Assembly (NCBI GenBank): GCA_944989445.1 | Contig: CALYLW010000685.1 | Span: forward strand, 186,001-250,000 | Source: Ampullaceana balthica | Lineage: Eukaryota > Mollusca > Gastropoda > Lymnaeidae | Length of the DNA: 64,000 nucleotides | Reading direction: 5' to 3' | In this document: positions 1-10,915 of the stretch, piece by piece | Layout: every line of letters starts with the position of its first letter | How positions within the stretch are numbered: position 1 is the stretch's first letter | The notes under the pieces: generated by a model | Seen by the model: the letters and a program-made list of their open reading frames with translations, nothing else | Database searches by the model: none | What the model was told of the DNA's origin: nothing | Translations under genes and position numbers: made by a program

Positions 1-589
1 GAATTACGTCACGATTGGGGCCTTCGTAGCTTTAAAAATGAGGAGTGGACACGCACGAAAAAATTAACTTAATTACAGACAAGGGATCTGCGACAAAGAC
101 AGATAATCTCGGGGACTTAACACGTGCAGATAATCTTTGTTCCGATTGATAAATAAATAAAAAAACAACCTTTGGCAATAGTTGAGCGGGGTGTTTTCTT
201 TTTTAAAACTAAAAAGTTAAAGGAGAAAAAAAGGAGAATGGCAATAAAATAACAATAAAATTTTAAAGTGGTAACTACACGAAAGAAAAAAAAATATTTA
301 AAAGAATCATTATACACTGTTTATAATAATGAGCTCCTGATAAATATCAGTATTTACTAAAATATTTGTCATCTGCTGCGGTCGTTTGTTACAAATAAAA
401 CAACGGTTGTTCTATTTTTAAAAAAGTGGTTTGTTTTGTTGAGGCCCCTATCCTATTAACTCGTGCAGGATTCCGGATTCAAATTCAACGCTTCCGGATC
501 TGTCGACAACTTTTTCAAAACGCTCGTTATCACATTTTCTGACTTGATAAAGTGCTGAAGTTTTCACAGTAGGTTTGGCTTGTGGGGAG
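1..589. other. Unassigned AT-rich sequence
   Basis: No coding, RNA or repeat signal that I can support. The short open frame on the minus strand near 117-317 is low-complexity (F, K and L rich) and resembles no family I know. Confidence 0.5.
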
Positions 590-596
590 GATTAAG

Positions 597-905
597 CTAT
601 TAAATTGTCAGATCGATCGAATGTACCTTAAATAAAATAATGCATTTATAGTTTATCTCTATATGTAGAGGCCAGCTTTTGTTTACATTTTACGCGTCAC
701 GCTGAGTAGTTCAGCCATCCGTGACCAATATTTTTCCTTGCCCCATCCGTTTTACAACAAAGGGTATTTAAAACAATCTCAGGCTGTAACTTATGTTTGT
801 CACGTTTAAGCAGGTTCAATACTTTTTAGTTATGTCTCATGTATAAGGGATTCATACTCAAAAACATTGTTTTTACGGGGTTGTTTAAAGAGTTTAAATT
901 TTCAT
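597..905 (+). repeat. Dispersed repeat R1, diverged copy
   Basis: This stretch shares several blocks, in the same order, with 41225-41695 and, inverted, with 52570-54720: a TCAGATCGATCGAATGTACC block, then TAGTTTATCTCTATA, ACATTTTACGCGTCACGCTGAG, and TTAGTTATGTCTCATGTATA followed by a block ending TTGTTTTTACGGG. Block order and spacing identify one repeat family. It has no coding capacity. Another copy sits inside the Helitron at 38521-39306, so the unit probably spreads with Helitrons (inference). Confidence 0.75.
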
Positions 906-960
906 GAATGAAATTAAGTTTTACAAATCTTTTGTTAACGCGTAAAAGTAGAAAATAAAA

Positions 961-1281
961 TGAACAAAAAAACTTTTTCAAAAGAATGAGGCCCAGCTGC
1001 AGTGCGGAATGTAGAATCTCGCATGAAAAAGCAGAAAATAATTTTTTTAGTCTCCAACTAAGTAGTCACACATAACGTTTGTGTTAGTTGATCAAATTTT
1101 ATATCTCACATTAAATCCCACAATCGATCACAATAAATATCAATAAAACTTAGAGTTCTGAGTCCCCCTGTGAGACTACTTAGTTTGAGACTAAAAAATT
1201 ATTTTCTGCTTTTTCATGCGAGATTATACACTCCTCACTGTAGCTGGGCCTCATCTTTTTAAAAAAAGTTTTTTTTGTTCA
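961..1281. mobile_element. Foldback MITE with long inverted arms
   Basis: Two inverted arms of roughly 120 bp surround a short AT-rich centre. The left arm carries GAGGCCCAGCTGCAGTG, then CTCGCATGAAAAAGCAG, then TTTAGTCTC. The right arm carries the reverse complements in reverse order. AATAAAAT lies outside both ends and could be a target duplication, though the AT-rich context makes the exact boundary uncertain. There is no ORF. It is a non-autonomous inverted-repeat element whose transposase superfamily I cannot assign. Confidence 0.85.
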
Positions 1282-1945
1282 TTTTATAATAAAATATGCC
1301 ATCAAGTATATAAGGTTTATCTGTAAACCCGTCATGGGCTATTTGTCATTTTTCCTTTAAGTTAAAAAATAAATTTAGAATATTGACAGAAGATGGTCTG
1401 AATAAAATTCTCAAAACTCAAAAAATGATTCTCCATTGAATCAAGTCTAGAGTTATATTGCTTCTAATAGTCGTTGTGAATGATAAAAAAAATATTTTTA
1501 CATCACTCTTGAAAGTGTCCTTCAAATTTTAATTGGAAGAAAACTACTTTGCTATGATACTGTTGTACTCAGGCCAGCCGGACAGTGGGCAGTTTCGTCA
1601 CCAATGAAGAACAAAAGTCAGTCAAAAAGTTCATGATTTAAAGTTTAGAACTTGTTATTTCAGTAACATGTCTTATGTCAGTTACAGGCCTTATTTCAGT
1701 AACTGGAGCTATTTCAATCATACTCGTAATTTCAGACTAAGCCCTCATTTTTTAAGTCACATGCCTCTTTTCAGTATCAGAACTAGTTTAAGTATTTTTG
1801 TAACAGGCCCAACTTCAGTTAAAATCTCAATATTTTTTATTCTTTTATTTGAACTACTACCATGACCGTAAATAATTCCTCATGTCCCTTTTAACATCAT
1901 GTAAGATAATTTTAGCAAATCTAAATTATTTGAGTCGTTTATATC
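1282..1945. other. Unassigned, weak short repeats
   Basis: Between about 1655 and 1830 the phrases TTTCAGTAAC, TCAGTTACAGGCC and TTTCAGACTAAG recur loosely every 20-30 bp, suggesting a decayed minisatellite. Nothing else is recognisable. Confidence 0.35.
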
Positions 1946-2004
1946 TAAAGTCCCCCCCCACACCCCCCCACACACACACACACCCCACACACACACCCCC
2001 CCAC
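1946..2004. repeat. C-rich / (CA)n low-complexity tract
   Basis: Runs of C alternate with CACACA. This is simple sequence with no gene. Confidence 0.85.
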
Positions 2005-2518
2005 GCTGAAGATCAGTTTTAGAATGTTCCTCCCAAAAATGTCATCAACGATTTCGATCATGTCATTCACAAAACGAATTCCCGTCACACAAGAACACAT
2101 TAAGGCAAGGCATATTGCATTCTTGCCTTCTATATTCCAATTGACACCTTCTAATGAGCCAAGTTATGAGCAATCAGCGCCTTAGAACTTAGCTCTATTT
2201 GCGCTTTTCCATGAAATTGAATTTTTAGTTCATTCCTTCCGGTCTCACATACGCTTCCTTTTCCTTTAACTTAAAAAAAAATAATATAAAAAAATGCGAT
2301 TTGCCATCTGGGAAGTTCGTTGTAATTTTGTTTTTCGTTTATTTCCTTTATATCTATTTTTTTGTTACCTTTTCTTAAATACATCAATGGATCTCTTAGA
2401 GCCCTAGGTGCCAAATTAACAACACGTGTCTTTACGTCAGAAACAGAAGAATGATGTCTGGTTAAGAAAGACAAACGCATGTGACGAATTGTGAATGGTA
2501 TGACAATTACTGATGTCG

Positions 2519-2546
2519 AATGTTGATGAAATGTGTTCGACTTTAC
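2519..2546 (+). repeat. 33-bp minisatellite, left remnant
   Basis: The unit ATGTTGATGAAATGTGTT plus CGACTTTACC matches the units at 4957-5050 and 5253-5312. The array is interrupted by the hAT element at 2547-4942 and by the foldback MITE at 5050-5205, so it is one ancestral minisatellite that received both. Confidence 0.6.
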
Positions 2547-2849
2547 CAGGGGTGAATTAAGACTACGCGGGGCCCCTGGCTGCAATTCATACTGGACCCT
2601 TTCCAGCCAGCAGCAAATATAAGACTGTCATTTGTTAGGAAGAATGTAATAAGACAAAACAAATTAAAAAGAAGTTTTGAAAGGACTGTGTATAATTTTG
2701 CTCATTAAAAAACAGCAACAATTTTAGCTCTGTGCAAGTGTTTCGAGTTTCGCATTGTGCTACTTCCTGTTCATGACCCTGGACCTGGGGCTGGACAATA
2801 ACTTTTTTGAAGACTTCTGAAAATTGCACTAATTCTGAAAGAAAGCAGT

Positions 2850-4700
2850 CTTCAAATTATTCTTCCGTTAACATGGCTGCTTCTCATCGGATGACGTCAT
2901 TGCTGAGCTCAGTTTATTAGGTTTGCAAGAAAGCCAAATTTCTCATGGATGTCTTTATGTGCGTCTGATCGATGTTGTAAGGCTGAAGAAAGTTTGTCAA
3001 TGATTACCAGAAAAACATCAACCTTGAATTTTTGTATCGGGGAGAATACTGTTTCAGCTGACGGCCCTTCATCAAAATGACACTTTCTCTTTTTTTACCG
3101 TATTGAAGATTGTTTATACTCTTTCTCCACTGACTTGTCCTTCCCTTTTTCTTCATAGGAATCAAATTCATAAAGCTGTCTTTTAACAAAATCAAGGAGA
3201 GATTTCAACAAATGCAAAGCTGAATTCAAAGATAGTCCCCGCTCTTGAATGGATACGTTCGTTTTCTGAAACCTTTCTAAAATTGTGTCCCAGATTTCAA
3301 ATAAAATAGCGACTTCCAGTTGTTTAAGCTCCTTCCGGAATCCTTCTGCTTCAAGTCGACTGGCACACGGCTGATTTTCATCAGTTGCCTATTCTTCCAG
3401 TGCTGCAAAATTCTCATGGTATGATTTATTACCAGACCTAAAAGCATCATGTCGGGTTGACCATCTTGTGTCAGACAAGACTTTATAAACAGGTAACCCT
3501 TTCAGGTGTTTTTGAAGTGCCTGCCAACGATGAGTAGATGCAACAAGCCAGGTATAAAGATTTTGCAGAAATAAAAAAAAATCTGGCTACAGCAGGAGAA
3601 CTTCCAACCAAATTAAGGGAATGAGCTGTGGACGGCCGATAATGAGCAACACTGCAATTCTCACGAAGGATGGTCAGGACTCCGTTATGCGTCCCATTCG
3701 TATTTGCAGCATTGTCGAGTGACTGTCTGCGGCGATCTTGAATTTGAACGTTTTTTTCTTCCAAAAAATTAAGAATAATTTGGGCAGTTTCTGATCCCGT
3801 TTGGACATAAATTTGTATGGACTTGATCGCTCAACATGTCCAGATTGTGCCACATATCGGATGATCAATGTTAACTGGTCCACGTACATAATATCTGGCA
3901 GAGAGTCTACAGATATCGAGAAGTACTTTGAATATTTTATTTCGACAACAATAACAGACAATATCTTTTGACCCATCTGTTCAATAAACTCTTGACCCAT
4001 CTGTTCAATAAACTCTTGACCCATCTGTTCAATAAACTCCCCACAGATAGTTGAGGAATATAAGACAAATGTCCACGTCCTTTATTTCCATGTTGGCAGA
4101 TATGTTCAGCAAGAAATGTATCAAACTGACGCAGTAGTTCCAGTATTCCAAGGTCGTTACCATATCTCGATGAGCCAAACAGTTCATTCTTGCCACGGAA
4201 TGCAAGGCCACGAATACAAAGAACTTGTATAAACCTTACTATCGTTATAAGAACTTTTTTCTCCAAATATTGGATTTCACTTTAAAATTACTTGGAAATA
4301 TTAGAGTCGATTTGAATGGATGATTTACGACCATTTAGCTCTGCCATTGCATCAACAGTTTACAGAGTTTTCATGACTCGAAAGCATTTCATGAGTGTGC
4401 CTTCATTGAAGCCAGTTGTAAGCTTTCTCAGTGTCTGTGACATCAATTTGCATACCAAAAAATAAATAAAAATGAACACAGACACTAGTTTTCAAATAAC
4501 CAAACCAAATTCTGTCGATCCGCTCTCCTGTTAGCGCATGAACACGTGTAAACAATATTAAAATACAATAACAGCGTTGTGCCTCCTTCTCCAACTGTAA
4601 ACATGGTTCTTTAAAGCCGTCATCCTTATGTTGACACACAGATGAACCTCGCTGAATCCAGTAATTTTGTATAATCTCAGACATTTTGTTCCGGCCAAAG
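2850..4700 (-). pseudogene. hAT transposase pseudogene (zinc finger MYM-type 1-like / TTF-type group)
   Basis: Fragments in shifting frames follow the order of this transposase family. At about 4180-4230 there is FIQVLCIRGLAFRG, then LLRQFDTFLAEHI (4080-4140), YFSISVDSLPDIMYVDQLTL (3850-3930), DRRRQSLDNAANTNG (3690-3740), AHSLNLVGSSPAVARFFF (3570-3620), the RWSTRHDA-like block near 3450, KSINNLQYGKKRES (3090-3130) and IHEKFGFLANLIN near 2930-2990. The [IV]SVDSxPDI and HSLNLVG blocks belong to the hAT catalytic region. Frameshifts and stops occur throughout and I could not find the C-terminal dimerisation block. A 24-bp unit encoding MGQEFIEQ is triplicated at about 3968-4040. It cannot make an active transposase. 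Confidence 0.85.
3967..4041 (-). repeat. 24-bp triplication inside the hAT pseudogene
   Basis: The unit CTGTTCAATAAACTC plus TTGACCCAT occurs three times in tandem and keeps the local frame, giving MGQ(E/K) repeated on the minus strand. Related transposases have one such stretch here, so this is a local duplication. Confidence 0.85.
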
Positions 4701-4956
4701 ATGAAGATCGTCAATGGCAACATAATCCAAATTCATAACAGGCTGAATGGAAGCAGGCTCATAAGTCATGACTTCAGTATTCACTGAAATCACTTAACAA
4801 TCTATCTAATTATTTATGTTATTTTCGGGGATTCATGCAAACATTAGCTCACATTTTAAAACAAAATAATAATTTTCGGGGCCCTTAAATCATTTGGCGC
4901 CCCTAGCTTTAGTCCGTTCAGCCCCCCTTTAATCCGCCATATAACTTTATCATATA

Positions 4957-5050
4957 TTGATGAAGTATGTTTACTTTTACAAATAAATGTTGAAGAAATC
5001 TGCTTACTCTCACCAATTAATGTTGATAAAATCTGTTAACTTTACCAAAG
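4957..5050 (+). repeat. 33-bp minisatellite, central part
   Basis: Three adjacent diverged units read TTGATGAAGTATGTTTAC, ATGTTGAAGAAATCTGC and ATGTTGATAAAATCTG, each followed by a variant of TTTACCAAA. Confidence 0.65.
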
Positions 5051-5205
5051 TAGATATACGAGCCGTGTCATGCAGACAGGGTATGCTTGAGCCTGACAAG
5101 ACGTCATAAAAACACGAACGCTTCTGCAAAGAGCCTTCCTCAATGACGTCGTGTTAGGCTCATACACTCATACATACCCTGTTTGCATGACATATTATAT
5201 CTACT
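5050..5205. mobile_element. Foldback MITE, GGGTATG..CCTGACA family
   Basis: The element is nearly palindromic. It starts AGTAGATATA and ends TATATCTACT. Inside, TCATGCAGACAGGGTATG faces CATACCCTGTTTGCATGA, and GAGCCTGACAAGACGTCAT faces TGACGTCGTGTTAGGCTC. A second, shorter copy lies at 34036-34134. It has no ORF. It interrupts the same minisatellite as the nearby hAT element. Confidence 0.85.
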
Positions 5206-5252
5206 TATCTATAAGCCTGACTGCAGTGGCACCCTTAATTTGTTCGTTTCAA

Positions 5253-5312
5253 ATTACCAAATTATGATGAAATGTGTTTACCGTTACCAAATGTTTAGAA
5301 AATGTGTGTACT
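5253..5312 (+). repeat. 33-bp minisatellite, right remnant
   Basis: Units related to 4957-5050 reappear after the MITE (ATGATGAAATGTGTTTACCG, then TTTAGAAAATGTGTGTAC). Confidence 0.5.
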
Positions 5313-6571
5313 TAGTGTTGTGTTATGGGTTAATGAGTGTTTATATCATGTGTATTTTGGGTAGTCGGGGTCGGAGGGGGGGGACAACTAAGGCGTTTGA
5401 TTACTGAGACAATTTGAATAAACCGAGACAGTGTTAGGCAAAGGAGATCACTCGGTTGTACGAGCAAGTGTTACACAAGGATTATTTGTAGTTATGCCCC
5501 ATTGTCTTTGAATTCTGTATATGATTGATGTGTTTCTATTACGTGAAATTTACAACGACTGAAGATATGATATCAAGAAATAGAAGATTTACCTACGCGC
5601 TAGAGTTTAGTGATTCGTTATTCGTCACATCGTGAGACACCCACTCGGACATGGTGCAACACCAGCAACAGTGAGGCTAAACACAAACCTATGTACGGAT
5701 TTACTCCTAGATTCACTGTCTCAAATGCATCATGCGAACCGCTTATAGATTCATTGAAATTCAAATCCGAAATCTTCTTCCTCACTGTCTTCAATACAAG
5801 AATCCGCCTCATTAGATCCCTCACCAACGCGTCTTATTAATTCCAAGTGGCTCTCCGACTAATTGGGGCAAGCCGGTCATCTGAAGGAGTAGCGAAGGCG
5901 TCAATTAGACAACAAATGTGACGTCTCGGATGGGCCCTAGCATACCCAGAGGCGGCGACTCGAGTGCAGCCGCTCCTGATGTTGGAACGTGTGCGAAGGG
6001 GAAAAGCCCCGGCACATGATCCCAATTAGCATTGTCCACGAGCTGTAAGCCCCATCATTGATGGCAGCCTTGTGTTGTTAGTACACTATCCATGCTTGTG
6101 ATTTGTTTATAGCAACATTCAATATAAAAAAACAGGAAATGCCGAAATGCCCCAAACGTCAGAGATGAAAATAATTTATTTTTGGACGAAGGCGGGGCGA
6201 AATGAAAAATACAAATGAAGCACCCGAATATATTTTCGAAATTCATTGACTTAAGTCAGTAGCAAAATGATTTAAGGCTTTTGGAATTTATTGCAATAAA
6301 TCAAAATATGGAATAGGGGCAGACGCAAGAACACACAGTACATAAGATAATAAAAACAATGTCACCACTTTTCTCTAAAGCAATACTATTTTGCTTAAAA
6401 GTATTTTTATCAAGACTCCCAGACTTCATGTTTCATGTTTTTAAATCTTGAAATTTAACCTTTAAAAAAAAGGAACATGTTTCTAGGCTAATGCGAAACT
6501 GCATGGCATTTTGGTCTGATAGGTAGTTGTTTAAAATTCCCCCTTCTTTTTCACCCCGGATCCCACTTGTT
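5313..6571. other. Unassigned
   Basis: Short open frames on both strands at 5610-6246 show no recognisable motif. A slightly GC-richer patch lies at about 5870-6020. I see no gene, RNA or repeat. Confidence 0.4.
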
Positions 6572-6658
6572 GACCGCATAAAACCACACCAGTGATGACC
6601 ACATGGAACCACAGCAATGTTGACCACATGGGGATACACCAGTGTTGACCACATGGAA
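6572..6658 (+). repeat. Short minisatellite, TTGACCACATGG core
   Basis: Four imperfect units of roughly 24-27 bp carry TGTTGACCACATGG or variants separated by ACACCAG or CACAGCA. Boundaries are approximate. Confidence 0.7.
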
Positions 6659-7290
6659 ACGCTCCATGCCTTCTAACAAAGGCTAGTTGGTCCAAGTCAA
6701 TTTGACCACGTCTTGATGTAACATAGACACGTAAAAAAAACGCTCCAACATCGATCCCATCATAAGATAAAAAAAAAGACCCTGTCTGAAATGGCCGCGA
6801 TTCTCAACTTTTCTCATATCACCTTCTTCCCCATTAACGCGCCAATAACACTCATTGATATCCGGGGATCGACATGGGGAAGACCCAATCTATATTTGGA
6901 ATTTCTGGAGTGGTGTGCACTTCAGACGGTGGCGGTTCGGTATAAACTATCCCGAATTCCAACCCCGCTCTTAAAAAATTCTTTTGAGATATTATTCCAA
7001 ACGCATTGACTCTGTCTAGGTTGAAACGTGAACCACCCCCCCCCCGCCCGCCCCCCAAGTCCTTGGAAATCGATCTCAGTTTATGTGTTTGTTTTATGAT
7101 GGACATTTAGGGGGACGCATATATTTTATTGGTCTTGTGGTTAGCAAGATAATTAAAGAGCCAGAGAAGATGAATCTACAGTAGGTGAAGACTTTCCTTT
7201 AAAATTTCCTTAGAAAATTATATTTGGTTTCAGTGAAAGAAAAGTTGTGAGTTTGATTACTTTTGATTTTACAGCGGATTTCGGCTGTAC
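6659..7290. other. Unassigned
   Basis: C-rich at 7034-7058. I see no gene or repeat that I can support. Confidence 0.4.
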
Positions 7291-8042
7291 AGTTGTACCT
7301 CGGGGTAAAACACTTTACTCGTTTCAGAACCCCGTGTGTAGCCCGAAAACTTCGTAACAGGAAATATTTAAATTAATTAAACATAGATGATCCGGCCGTT
7401 TACCAGAAAAAAAAACCGCAAGGGATGCTTGTGTTTTACGTACCAAGTAAAGAGTCCCATCGACTGATTTGATTACATATTTATTCTTTATGATGACGGG
7501 GAGTGTACCATATTATACTTATTAGCGATGTTACACACATGGGCACCTTCTTCAAGGCTCATTTTTTTTTAAAAACTTTAAATTGTATACTTCTCTGTTT
7601 ACTAGCAGCATCGCTAACCTTTTTATACATAATAGGTAGAAACAAATAGATAATATCAACACAGTTCCAATGCTTAGCATCCTCATTGTTCTCTGTGTAG
7701 TAAGTTCAAAGACAGCGATGCTGTGCAAGCTTCAAGACTAGCGCTAAGTGATGTTAGTATTGCGAGGCCTTCGTTTGCACTGCATGCAATCGTTTTTCTT
7801 GAATATTAAGCATTGGTTCTCTCTAATTTTTCGCTCACAGCCTCGCCTTATTTCATAATGCAAGGCACTGTTCTTCCCGAGACAATAAGCTGTTGTTCGT
7901 GACCTGAATTTTTCGTGACTTAGTAATTCGTGACCTGAATAATTCGTGACCTGAATTGTTCGAGACCCTGAATTGTTCGTGACCTGAATTGTTCGTGACA
8001 TAAATTGTTCGTGACCTGAGACTTCGTAGCCAGAGGTACCAT
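7291..8042. mobile_element. Possible inverted-repeat DNA element, GTACCTC ends
   Basis: The left end reads AGTTGTACCTCGGGGT and continues into CGTTTCAGAACCCCGTG. The right end, reverse-complemented, reads GGTACCTCTGGCTACGAAG and continues into repeated GGTCACGAAC. The left-end pattern resembles TIRs seen in many animal genomes, but the two ends match only loosely. No target duplication is clear and there is no ORF. This is a tentative call. Confidence 0.4.
7890..8027 (+). repeat. Minisatellite, TTCGTGACCTGAAT unit
   Basis: Seven or so imperfect units of about 17-19 bp (TTCGTGACCTGAATTG and variants) run in tandem. They lie just inside the right end of the tentative element at 7291-8042, where subterminal repeats would be expected. 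Confidence 0.8.
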
Positions 8043-8961
8043 TTTATTTATGAAAAACAAAACAAACGAAAACACATTAAAACACATTCAATTCATACAA
8101 ATTTATTCACAATGTGAACATGAACATTTGCTCTTTTTTAAAACTTTTTTAAAATTATGTCTGTCTAGCAGGAAGTACAAAAGAGTGCATAGGAGGATTT
8201 TAACATAGCTGTAATAAAGAGAGAGATAGAGTGACACAAGATATAGAAAAAGAGAGAAATACGATTGCATTAGAGATAAACAATAAAACAATGTTGACCC
8301 CCCCCCCAAATTCTCTTCATACTTGTACACAAAATTATCAAGTACGGCCCGCAGTTTGATCACTTCTAATCTCTTTTAACATTTTAATACTCTATTTTAC
8401 ACAGTGCATTTACACTACAGAAAAAGATATAGACTATTTCGCATCAAACAATCTTGCGTTTTTTAAAAAATCTCATTTTTCAACAACAAAAAAAAGAAAG
8501 ATTTATTTTATTTTTAAATAGCCTTTGTTTGACCGACGGTCAGGATAAATTTTTCCAAAATATGAGTCGTGTATTGTGTATTTTGGTTTCTGTATTGTGT
8601 ATTGTGTATTTGGATTGAGTTGCGTGTACCTAGTTAACGAACGAATTGTCGTGCTCAAGTAAGACAGAGATCACGTGACACGGAGAAAAAAAAATTGTGA
8701 TTGGTTTAAGTGAAGAGTAGCTCGGCTTCATTCAAAAGTAGCACATTATGGCACATTATGGTGTGACAATAAAAAAAAATTATCACTTAGCTTGATGCTT
8801 CAGTTTTAAATGCGCATGAAAAATGCACGCCAATTGACATATTATTGTTACATCATTTAAAAGGCTATTATCAAATTAACGTCATACAAAAGTACAGTTA
8901 GTCAAATCATTCCATGATTCAATATTTGACATTAATAGCGACTGTTGAGTGTTAAACAAAA
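8043..8961. other. Unassigned AT-rich sequence
   Basis: A short GTATTGTGTATTT repeat lies at 8571-8615. Nothing else is recognisable. Confidence 0.4.
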
Positions 8962-9772
8962 AAAAATGAACGTTGGAAAGGATTACAGCATCCTTGATGA
9001 ACGTTGTAATATACGATGTACAGCAAACCTTGATGAACGTTAGAACGTATTACAGCAAACCTTGTATGACGTTAGAAACGTTTCACAGCACAACCTTTGA
9101 TGAACGTTAGAAACGATTACAGCAAACTTGGGAGGACGTTAGAAACGATTACAGCAACCCTTTGATGAACACGTTAGAACGATTACAGGCAAACCTTGTT
9201 GAACGTTAGAAACGATTACAGCCAAACTTGGATGAACGTTAGAAACGATTACAGCTAAACCTTGATGAACGTTAGAAAACGTTTACAGCAAACCTTGATG
9301 AACGTTAGAAACGATTACAGCAAACCTTGAGAACGTTAGATCGATTACAGCAAACCTTGATGAACGTTAGAAACGATTACAGACAAACTTGAAGAACGTT
9401 AGAAGATTACAGCAAACCTTGATGAACGATTAGAAGATTACAGCAAACCTGTGAACGTTAGATACGATTACAGCAAACCTTGATGGAAGTTAGAAAACGA
9501 TTTCAGCAAACCTTGATGAACGTTTAGAAACGTTACAGCAAACCTGAAGAACACGTAGAACGATTACAGCAAACCTTGAACGAACGATTAGAAACGATTA
9601 CAGAAACTTGATGAACGTTTAGATACGATTACAAGCAAACTTGAAGAACGTTAGAAACGATTACAGCAATCCTTGTTGAACGTTAGAAACGATTTCAGCA
9701 AACCTTGAAGAACGTTAGAATACGATTAACAGCAAACCTGATTGAACGTTAGAACCGATTACAGCAACCTTG
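8962..9772 (+). repeat. 32-bp minisatellite, about 25 copies, indel-rich
   Basis: The consensus is GAACGTTAGAAACGATTACA followed by GCAAACCTTGAT. Nearly every unit differs by single-base insertions or deletions (GTTAGAA/GTTTAGAA, AACCTTG/AACTTG), so unit length varies. No frame stays open. Compare the nearly perfect 21-bp array at 31503. Confidence 0.95.
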
Positions 9773-10757
9773 AAGCATCCCTTCTGGGAGATGACCGGTA
9801 TTCACGCTTCTGCTGATAAATGAGCAGTGATTCAAGTTTTTTTTTATAAATTAGTTTTGTACTCACTTCCCCTCTCGTAGCCACACACACACACAAACAC
9901 ACGCACACCCACACGACATCCCGATGGATTCACGAATTACTCTAGAAATAACCCGCCCCCAAACACATACGGAAATTAATTTAGTGCGACCTTAAAGCCA
10001 TTTTGGATTCGTTCTTTGTTGGTTTTTTTAAAGGAAAAAGCGGTTTTGGTTTAAACAATGTATATATTGTTAAAAGGGAAAGAAAGAAATCTAATTTCCC
10101 TGATTTCGTTTTCTGCTTTTCTCTTTGCCTTTCTGCAGGGGCGTAACGCTATTTTAAAGTTAAGGCCTGAAAGTGTAGTTGAACTTTGGACAGATATAAG
10201 TCGGATAGTGTTTTCGTGTTCAGTTTTTTTATCGAAGCACTTGAATAAAAGTTTTCGAACGATTGTTTACATCTTTAAAATTGGCGCCTGATTACCTATA
10301 AAATATTACACACAAACATCTGCTGGCATCTTTGCCGACTTGGACCTGTGATTCGCTACCGCCGCAAGTACCGATAACTATCTGACTTGAAATAGGTTTG
10401 TGGGGTTTGAGAGTAGATTGACATGACACGTCATCTCCCTTGTCTCCGAACTCTCCAACCACGCCTCTCTGTTGATAAAAAGTTGAATGAAAAATTTTAA
10501 TGAAAGAAACATTAAACATTCAGCGGACTATATTGATAACCATGTGCTGAAATTTTCGAGTTCGCTTTAGAAGAGAGGAGAGACTCAATCGAAATGTTGT
10601 CTTAAATTCCCAAGACGCATTTAGTGTTCCAAATGTTGTTCAGTTTTGTCGTCGTCCTTATTGGTTCGACTTTACGACTGATTGGTAGCCGTAAATTAAA
10701 GAAGGGTTTATATAGATGTTTCAATGAATGATAAAACTGAATCTAGAGTTTAATATT
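9773..10757. other. Unassigned
   Basis: CA-rich simple sequence at 9880-9916. The open frames at 10058-10291 (+) and 10292-10519 (-) have no recognisable domain. Confidence 0.4.
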
Positions 10758-10761
10758 AATA

Positions 10762-10915
10762 GCGCTGTGCCGGAATCAAATTTTTGAAATCTGACCGGAG
10801 CCTGATTAGGCCGGATTTATGAAGTGAAAGCCTGGCGGGGCCGGGGCCGGATTTGTAAAAATGACTAGATTCAGGATTTGCCGGAGCCGAAATCTGGTAC
10901 AGCCTTAAATTAATA
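10762..10915. mobile_element. Possible small hAT-like MITE
   Basis: The left side reads GCTGTGCCGGAATC and the right side, reverse-complemented, GCTGTACCAGATTTC, with CCGGA-rich inverted sequence inside (CTGACCGGAGCC against TTTGCCGGAGCCG). Flanking AT-rich sequence gives no clean 8-bp duplication. Tentative. Confidence 0.35.

Larger units (their letters stand above)
2547..4942 (-). mobile_element. Decayed hAT DNA transposon
   Basis: The interior encodes the remains of a hAT transposase on the minus strand. The left end begins CAGGGGTGAATTAAGAC. The right end, read inward on the minus strand, contains GGCGGATTAAAGGGGGGCTG, similar to termini of this hAT group. Flanking 8-mers GACTTTAC (2539-2546) and AACTTTAT (4943-4950) match at six of eight positions, consistent with an aged 8-bp target duplication. 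The exact right end is uncertain by a few bases. Confidence 0.75.
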
